Shown here: positions 6,853-10,776 of the stretch, piece by piece
How the letters are laid out: every line of letters begins with the position of its first letter
Numbering within the stretch: the stretch's first letter is position 1
DNA from: an uncultured Eubacteriales bacterium
GTDB lineage: Bacteria; Bacillota; Clostridia; Oscillospirales; QAKW01
Assembly (NCBI GenBank): GCA_934378025.1
Contig: CAKRPM010000019.1
Location: 1 to 10,776 of the forward strand
Reading direction: 5' to 3'
Length of the DNA stretch: 10,776 nucleotides
Notes under the pieces: generated by a model
The model's database searches: none
What the model saw: the letters and a program-made list of their open reading frames with translations, nothing else
What the model was told of the DNA's origin: nothing
Translations under genes and position numbers: made by a program

Positions 6853-7035
6853 GTGGACAGCACGATCAAAGCAAACGCAAAAGAGGGTTTGAAGAACCTG
6901 AAATTTGAGGTTGCCAAGGAAATCGGCGTAAACCTGAAACAGGGCTACAACGGCGATCTGACCTCCAAAGAGGCCGGACACATCGGCGGCAACATGGTAA
7001 AGAAATTGATTGAAAAAGGCGAGCAGTCTTTATAA
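6853..7035 (+). CDS. Small acid-soluble spore protein, alpha/beta type
   Basis: Proteins of this family coat DNA in the dormant spore, hold it in an A-like form that resists UV and heat, and are degraded at germination by the protease GPR. The 60-residue protein starts with GTG. It has the two conserved family blocks: LKFEVAKEIGVNL (16-28), including a GPR-type cleavage site FEVAKE (18-23), and GYNGDLTSKEAGHIGGNMVKKLIE (31-54), with the hallmark GG before the second helix. It is slightly shorter than the Bacillus SspA/B type, with a reduced N-terminal arm. That is common in Clostridia. There are no cysteines or membrane segments. The start is fixed by a strong Shine-Dalgarno and the gene ends before a strong terminator. 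It is not obviously linked in function to recG upstream. Confidence 0.94.
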   Translation: MDSTIKANAKEGLKNLKFEVAKEIGVNLKQGYNGDLTSKEAGHIGGNMVKKLIEKGEQSL

Positions 7036-7077
7036 GCAATCGCCTGCCGTATTTTTTTGAAACTCTGAGATAACGGC

Positions 7078-7117
7078 AAAAAAGCCTACCGAAACTCATA
7101 TTTCGGTAGGCTTTTTT
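7078..7117. terminator. Bidirectional terminator between converging genes
   Basis: A perfect 11-bp stem (GCCTACCGAAA 7084-7094 with TTTCGGTAGGC 7101-7111) has a 6-base loop. Six A precede it and six T follow. It serves the spore protein gene on the plus strand and the ABC permease gene on the minus strand. Confidence 0.93.
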
Positions 7118-7128
7118 CTGTCGCCCGA

Positions 7129-9684
7129 TTAACTGATTTCCAGCTTCAACGTATCGGCTATGCTGTCGCGATTGACCGCGCGCACGGCATAGAACATGGT
7201 CGCCCCGATGATCAACAGGACAAACGCGCCGGTCCCGAGATACATCGGCAAGCTGATGGTAAAAGCAATGACATCCGCCTGCAAAGCGGCGTGCATCCAA
7301 TAGGAAATCAAAATGCTGATGCCCATTCCGAAAAGCAGGGCGCCGAACCCGTAATACAAGCTTTCCAGACAAATCATTTTGTTCATGCCGCCGGGGGTAA
7401 CGCCCACGCTGCGCAGCATGGCAAATTCTTTTTTACGCATCGCAATGCCGGTAGAAACCGTATTGATGATATTGAAAACGGTCACCAGGGTGATCAGCGT
7501 TATAAAGCCGTACATCAACACCTTAATGATAAACGAAACGGTATTCACGCTTTCCAGCTGCGCCATCAAATCGCTGACATAACAGTTTTGGTAATTTTTC
7601 TCTTCCAAAACGCTGTAAATGCCGTCTGCGGTATCCTTATGCCGATCCGTAACAATCCCGTAAAAATACACCTTCTCCTTCAAAGACGGATTGCATTTAT
7701 AAAATGTGCTTTGGGGCACAAATGAAGCCACACGATTTTGCGCTGTTAACGTACATAAATAATTGTCCGCGTCAAAGGGAATCATGCCGTAAATTTCAAT
7801 ATCCCGGCATTGATCTTCGCCCTCCATGCCCATGCCGGTAAATCCGTCTTGAAAAGACAGCTTTTTTCCCAAAATGTTCTCGTTGAAAACCTCATCGCCC
7901 GCTTTGCGCGAAATGTTATTCACCAAAAGCGCCCGAACACTGTCCGAAAAATAGGGGGCGGGGTCAATCCCGTTTTCGGCACAAAGCACCTTAAAATCCT
8001 CATCCTCCACCAAATTCACAAACCATTTCACCGTGCTCTCAAACATATTTTTGCGCCCCGGTTTTAGGTTTTCGGGGGCGGCAAGCGAAGCGTTTTCCGT
8101 TTGCGATACCGGAAAAGAAAAGCTTGAAACGCCGTACATCCGCTCCATCCGTACATTTTGCAAATCACTTTTGATTTGCTCCCGCTGTTCATAGGGAACC
8201 GTTAAAATCAATTGATACGGGCACTCGCTTTCCAGCTCGGTGGCCTGCGAAAAAAGTCCGCAAAAATAATTGACGCTTAAAAACAAAATTACGCTCAACG
8301 CGACCGAAACCTGAATGACCCGTCCTTTGCGGCCGTTGCGCTTGAAATTCTTGCCGGCAATTTCCCCTTCATAGCCGAACAGACGCCGTACCACGCCTCT
8401 GCTTTTCAGCCGTCCGGCTTTGAGGCGAATTTCACCGGTTTGGCGAATGGCGTCAATGGGCATTATGCGGGAGGCCTTTCGAGCCGGCCGCCAGGCCGAA
8501 ATGAAAATGGTCAGCGCGCCCAGCAGCACCACGGCGGCCACCGTCCAAAACGGCACGATTGCCTCCAGCATTATTCCGCTTTCGGCGGCACCGACGATCA
8601 TGTCGGTTTGCGAAATTCTTTCACCGATCAGCCGCAACGTTACGGCAATGCCGCCGATCCCGCTCAAAACGCCCAGCGGAATCCCGATCAGTCCCAGCAA
8701 AAACGCTTCAAAATAAACACTGTTTCTTTTTTGGCGTTTGGTCGCGCCGACGCTGGCCAACATCCCCAGCCAACGCACGCGCTCCGAAAGCGACATGGCA
8801 AACGCATTAAAGATCAGCACCACACTGGCAATAATGATGATCAGCAATAAAATCATCGACATCGGCAGCAGTGCCTGCACCACATAGCTGTCCTTTGCCA
8901 GCGCCAGCCGTCCCTCTAAAAAATCCTTGTTCTTATTATACTCCTCCAGGTGATACCGCTCGGAAAGCTCCTGAATTTGGGAAAGCATGGTATGATCCTG
9001 TTGCTTCAGCGTAACGCTCAGATCGCACACTTGCCCTTTTTCGGCGGCGGATAGGCCGCGCATTACCGCGTAGCCGTCCGTCGGAAGATTGTCATGCAGG
9101 ATGGCTGTGATTGTAAAGGATGCCTGCTTTACAGCCTTAAATTGCTCGCCCGCGCAGTAGTTTCCGCGAATAGGATCGCCGTCCAGCTGCCGACTGCCGA
9201 CCGAAAGCACCAACGTGTCCCCAATAGAAAGAGATAAGTTGTTTTTCTTTAAAAAAGAGGATTCTACGGCAATCTGCGTTTCATTTTCCGGAGGTGTTCC
9301 CTCATATCGCGCGGTCAGCATTTGTTGAAAAAAGGTGGTATCTCCGGCATAAAAATCCCCGATGCCTTTGGCGTATCCCGGCGCCTTTGGATAATAGAAG
9401 CTCATTTGCGGCAGCATACTGCCGTGCTGACTGCGCCCCACGCGCTCTACCAAAGCGTCTTTGGAAAGTTTTTCGGCCGTGGCCGGTTCCGCGTCATAAA
9501 ACGTCGCTTGCTGGTAACCGTTTTGGTACAACCCCAGCTCGCCGAAAAAGTGCAAAAAAGAAACGCCGCTGACCAGCACCGCCGTAATCATCGCAACGCT
9601 GATAATGATCCCGAGTATGGTAATAATGGCTCTGCCCTTATGCGCCTTTAAATGGCGAAGGGTCAGGCGTCTTACAATATTCAT
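7129..9684 (-). CDS. ABC transporter permease, duplicated FtsX/MacB type
   Basis: This is the membrane subunit of an exporter-type ABC system, 851 residues. It reads as two similar halves. The first has one membrane segment (about 19-44), an outside domain of some 225 residues, then three segments (about 273-298, 323-349, 375-398). The second repeats this: one segment (about 455-473), an outside domain (about 480-715), then three segments (about 717-740, 770-795, 810-835). Each triple carries the FtsX-type cytoplasmic loop (SERVRWLGMLASVGAT and MRKKEFAMLRSVGVT). Such permeases work by coupled outside movement rather than a classic channel. Known relatives handle antimicrobial peptides, lipoproteins or signals, and the substrate here is unknown. 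The ATG overlaps the ATPase stop (ATGA), and its ribosome binding site GAGGTGAT (9691-9698) lies inside the ATPase gene, so the two are translationally coupled. The layout differs from BceB, which has ten segments and one large outside domain. Confidence 0.93.
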   Translation of the reverse strand: MNIVRRLTLRHLKAHKGRAIITILGIIISVAMITAVLVSGVSFLHFFGELGLYQNGYQQATFYDAEPATAEKLSKDALVERVGRSQHGSMLPQMSFYYPKAPGYAKGIGDFYAGDTTFFQQMLTARYEGTPPENETQIAVESSFLKKNNLSLSIGDTLVLSVGSRQLDGDPIRGNYCAGEQFKAVKQASFTITAILHDNLPTDGYAVMRGLSAAEKGQVCDLSVTLKQQDHTMLSQIQELSERYHLEEYNKNKDFLEGRLALAKDSYVVQALLPMSMILLLIIIIASVVLIFNAFAMSLSERVRWLGMLASVGATKRQKRNSVYFEAFLLGLIGIPLGVLSGIGGIAVTLRLIGERISQTDMIVGAAESGIMLEAIVPFWTVAAVVLLGALTIFISAWRPARKASRIMPIDAIRQTGEIRLKAGRLKSRGVVRRLFGYEGEIAGKNFKRNGRKGRVIQVSVALSVILFLSVNYFCGLFSQATELESECPYQLILTVPYEQREQIKSDLQNVRMERMYGVSSFSFPVSQTENASLAAPENLKPGRKNMFESTVKWFVNLVEDEDFKVLCAENGIDPAPYFSDSVRALLVNNISRKAGDEVFNENILGKKLSFQDGFTGMGMEGEDQCRDIEIYGMIPFDADNYLCTLTAQNRVASFVPQSTFYKCNPSLKEKVYFYGIVTDRHKDTADGIYSVLEEKNYQNCYVSDLMAQLESVNTVSFIIKVLMYGFITLITLVTVFNIINTVSTGIAMRKKEFAMLRSVGVTPGGMNKMICLESLYYGFGALLFGMGISILISYWMHAALQADVIAFTISLPMYLGTGAFVLLIIGATMFYAVRAVNRDSIADTLKLEIS

Positions 9685-10364
9685 CGGGCGATCACCTCAT
9701 CCCGCACGATCTTTCCGTCCTCAATCGCAATGATCCGATCGGCGGACAGCGCAATCTTTTCATCATGCGTGATGACAATGGTCGTCTGATGATACGTCCG
9801 ATTAAAATAGCGAAGCTGCGAAATGATCTGACGGCTGTTTTCACTGTCCAAATTCCCGGTCGGTTCATCCGCCAACATCAGCGCGGGATTGCAAATCAGC
9901 GCCCGACCGATGCTGACGCGCTGCTGCTGACCGCCCGACAGCTGATTGGGCAGATGATTCAGCACACCGCCAAGTCCCAATTTTTCCGTCAGTTCTTCCA
10001 TTTGAAATTTTGAGGGCTTTCTGCCGTCCAACAGCAGCGGCAGCTCCATATTTTCCTTCGCCGTCAAAATCGGAATTAAATTGTAAAACTGATAAATCAA
10101 TCCGATCTGGCGGCGGCGAAAAATCGCCAGTGCCGTTTCGTCCAACGCCGAAATGTCCGTTTGATCGATCATAATGTTGCCGGCCGTCGGTCGATCCACG
10201 CCCCCCAAAATGTGCAGCAGTGTACTTTTGCCCGAACCGCTGGGTCCGATAATGGAGATAAATTCGCCCTTCTCCACACTGAACGATACATCGTCCAGCG
10301 CCTTCACACAGGTGTCCCCGCTGCCGTACACTTTGCTGACATGCTTTGCTTCCAACACAACCAT
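9681..10364 (-). CDS. ABC transporter ATP-binding protein (MacB/LolD type)
   Basis: This is the cytoplasmic ATPase subunit that pairs with the permease encoded next to it, 227 residues. All motifs are intact: Walker A GPSGSGKS at 40-47, Q-loop Q92 followed by FYNLIPILTAKENMELP (typical of the LolD/MacB/BceA group), signature LSGGQ at 142-146, Walker B LADE ending at D166-E167, D-loop NLD, and switch H200. I start it at the ATG at 10364 because AGGAAGGGG (10372-10380) lies 7 bases before it. A GTG frame from 10391 would run through this site. It overlaps the permease by 4 bases. Upstream lies an apparent regulated promoter and then the sensor kinase gene on the same strand, which suggests that transport is under two-component control. 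Confidence 0.95.
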   Translation of the reverse strand: MVVLEAKHVSKVYGSGDTCVKALDDVSFSVEKGEFISIIGPSGSGKSTLLHILGGVDRPTAGNIMIDQTDISALDETALAIFRRRQIGLIYQFYNLIPILTAKENMELPLLLDGRKPSKFQMEELTEKLGLGGVLNHLPNQLSGGQQQRVSIGRALICNPALMLADEPTGNLDSENSRQIISQLRYFNRTYHQTTIVITHDEKIALSADRIIAIEDGKIVRDEVIAR

Positions 10365-10371
10365 CGTTATG

Positions 10372-10380
10372 CCCCTTCCT
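10372..10380 (-). promoter_or_regulatory. Ribosome binding site of the ABC ATPase
   Basis: AGGAAGGGG on the minus strand, 7 bases before the ATG at 10364, which decides the start in favour of MVVLEAKHVSK. Confidence 0.75.
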
Positions 10381-10417
10381 TTCCGTTGCACCGCACAAAT
10401 GCTCCAAACGGCGCCAA

Positions 10418-10442
10418 AATGTTTTCATCTTTTGAAAACATT
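10418..10442. repeat. Dyad at the expected transcription start of the ABC genes
   Basis: AATGTTTTC (10418-10426) and GAAAACATT (10434-10442) form a perfect 9-bp inverted repeat with a 7-base spacer. Its right arm overlaps the -10 box and it spans the expected start of transcription. It could be an operator or a 5' RNA hairpin. On the minus strand TTGGCG follows, so it is a poor terminator for the kinase gene. Confidence 0.7.
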
Positions 10443-10445
10443 ATA
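10440..10445 (-). promoter_or_regulatory. Consensus -10 box upstream of the ABC genes
   Basis: TATAAT on the minus strand. No -35 hexamer is found 16-18 bases upstream, which fits a promoter that needs an activator. Transcription would begin near 10433, giving a leader of about 70 bases before the ATPase start. Confidence 0.55.
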
Positions 10446-10466
10446 CAGCGGCTCTCTTACACACCC

Positions 10467-10496
10467 GTGACAAATGTGTGACAATTTTGTCACACA
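10467..10496. promoter_or_regulatory. Candidate response-regulator operator
   Basis: On the minus strand TTGTCAC occurs twice, 11 bases apart start to start (plus-strand GTGACAA at 10467-10473 and 10478-10484). A third, inverted copy makes a perfect 22-bp palindrome (TGTGTGACAA 10475-10484, TT, TTGTCACACA 10487-10496). Within it TGACA-N4-TGTCA (10479-10492) fits the TNACA-N4-TGTNA pattern I recall for BceR-like regulators. Repeats of 11 bp are usual for OmpR-family boxes. It sits at about -34 to -63 from the predicted start and overlaps the kinase stop codon. Confidence 0.6.
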
Positions 10497-10776
10497 ATGG
10501 ATTTATAAAAGCGAATTTCAAAACTTGTTCCCTGCCCCGGCCGGCTTTGCACCGTAATATCGCCTTTAAAGCGATTTATAATGGCCTTGGAAAGAGAAAG
10601 GCCGATGCCCACGCTTTCCGAGGACGCGTCCTTCCCGTGATAAAAACGCTCGAAAACATGCGGCAGATCCTCCGCGGCGATCCCGCAGCCCGTATCGGTA
10701 ATCCGAACGCTTGTATAAAGCCCCGTCTGCGCGCCGACGACACGGATGGCGCCCCCTTTTTCGGTATGCTCCAAAC
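10490..10776 (-). CDS. Sensor histidine kinase, C-terminal ATPase part (partial)
   Basis: Only the last 94 whole codons are present, and the frame stays open to the window edge. The visible part is the HATPase domain: LEHTEKGG is the tail of the N-box (the Asn lies just beyond the edge), DTGCGI is the G1 box, HVFERFYHGKD the F-box and GIGLSLSKAI the G2 box. It ends in a GTSFEIRF strand. An apparent TTG start at 10774 is really an internal leucine of the N-box. The protein would phosphorylate a partner response regulator, probably encoded further upstream. Its TGA stop (10492-10490) lies inside the operator-like palindrome. The sensing region is not visible, so the signal is unknown. The G2 and C-terminal sequence looks like ordinary clostridial kinases rather than the short BceS group. 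Confidence 0.93.
   Translation of the reverse strand, partial: LEHTEKGGAIRVVGAQTGLYTSVRITDTGCGIAAEDLPHVFERFYHGKDASSESVGIGLSLSKAIINRFKGDITVQSRPGQGTSFEIRFYKSIV

Noticed and set aside
7129-10364. Calling the ABC pair bceAB.
   Set aside because: The ATPase would fit, but the permease has a duplicated eight-segment plan and is about 200 residues longer than BceB, so no symbol is given.
10475-10496. Terminator of the kinase gene.
   Set aside because: The palindrome has only two central bases, a poor RNA loop, and no T-run on the minus strand. It fits a protein-binding site better.

Overview
The window looks like chromosome from an endospore-forming, meso-diaminopimelate-type member of the Clostridia (Firmicutes). 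It has roughly balanced base composition and moderately GC-rich coding sequence. The reasons are an alpha/beta-type small acid-soluble spore protein gene, strong GGAGG-type ribosome binding sites, sigma-A-like promoters in AT-rich spacers, and sequences typical of Firmicutes for FtsK/SpoIIIE, UppP, RecG and a FtsX-type ABC exporter. I cannot name genus or species.

Left part (1-4592). The window opens in the last 25 codons of dapF (diaminopimelate epimerase, + strand). A 393-base non-coding stretch (81-473) follows. It holds the dapF terminator, a second perfect bidirectional terminator-like hairpin, a 46-base element present twice (78 bases apart), and a palindrome that includes the stop codon of the next gene. 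Three genes then lie on the minus strand, transcribed in the order SDR oxidoreductase, uppP, ftsK. The SDR gene and uppP each have a recognisable sigma-A-like promoter. ftsK has no clear promoter of its own and is probably read from uppP. dapF, uppP and ftsK give this part a cell-wall and division flavour: wall precursor, lipid carrier recycling, chromosome translocation at the septum.

Middle (4593-7128). A short divergent promoter region, in which the two -35 boxes touch, separates the SDR gene from recG on the plus strand. Downstream of recG, on the same strand, is a 60-codon spore DNA-binding protein gene with a GTG start and a near-perfect Shine-Dalgarno. It ends at a strong terminator shared with the converging ABC permease gene.

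Right part (7129-10776). On the minus strand are the 3' end of a sensor histidine kinase, an ABC ATPase and a large duplicated FtsX-type permease. The permease start overlaps the ATPase stop by ATGA. Between kinase and ATPase lies a dense regulatory patch: an 11-bp-period direct repeat and a 22-bp palindrome, then a TATAAT box without a good -35, then a second dyad at the expected start of transcription. The simplest reading is a signal-responsive two-component/ABC exporter module in which the regulator activates the transporter genes.

Most genes are well-known families and I see no clear evidence of a wholly new system. The parts most worth a second look are the regulatory patch at 10418-10496 and the duplicated structured element at 328-451.
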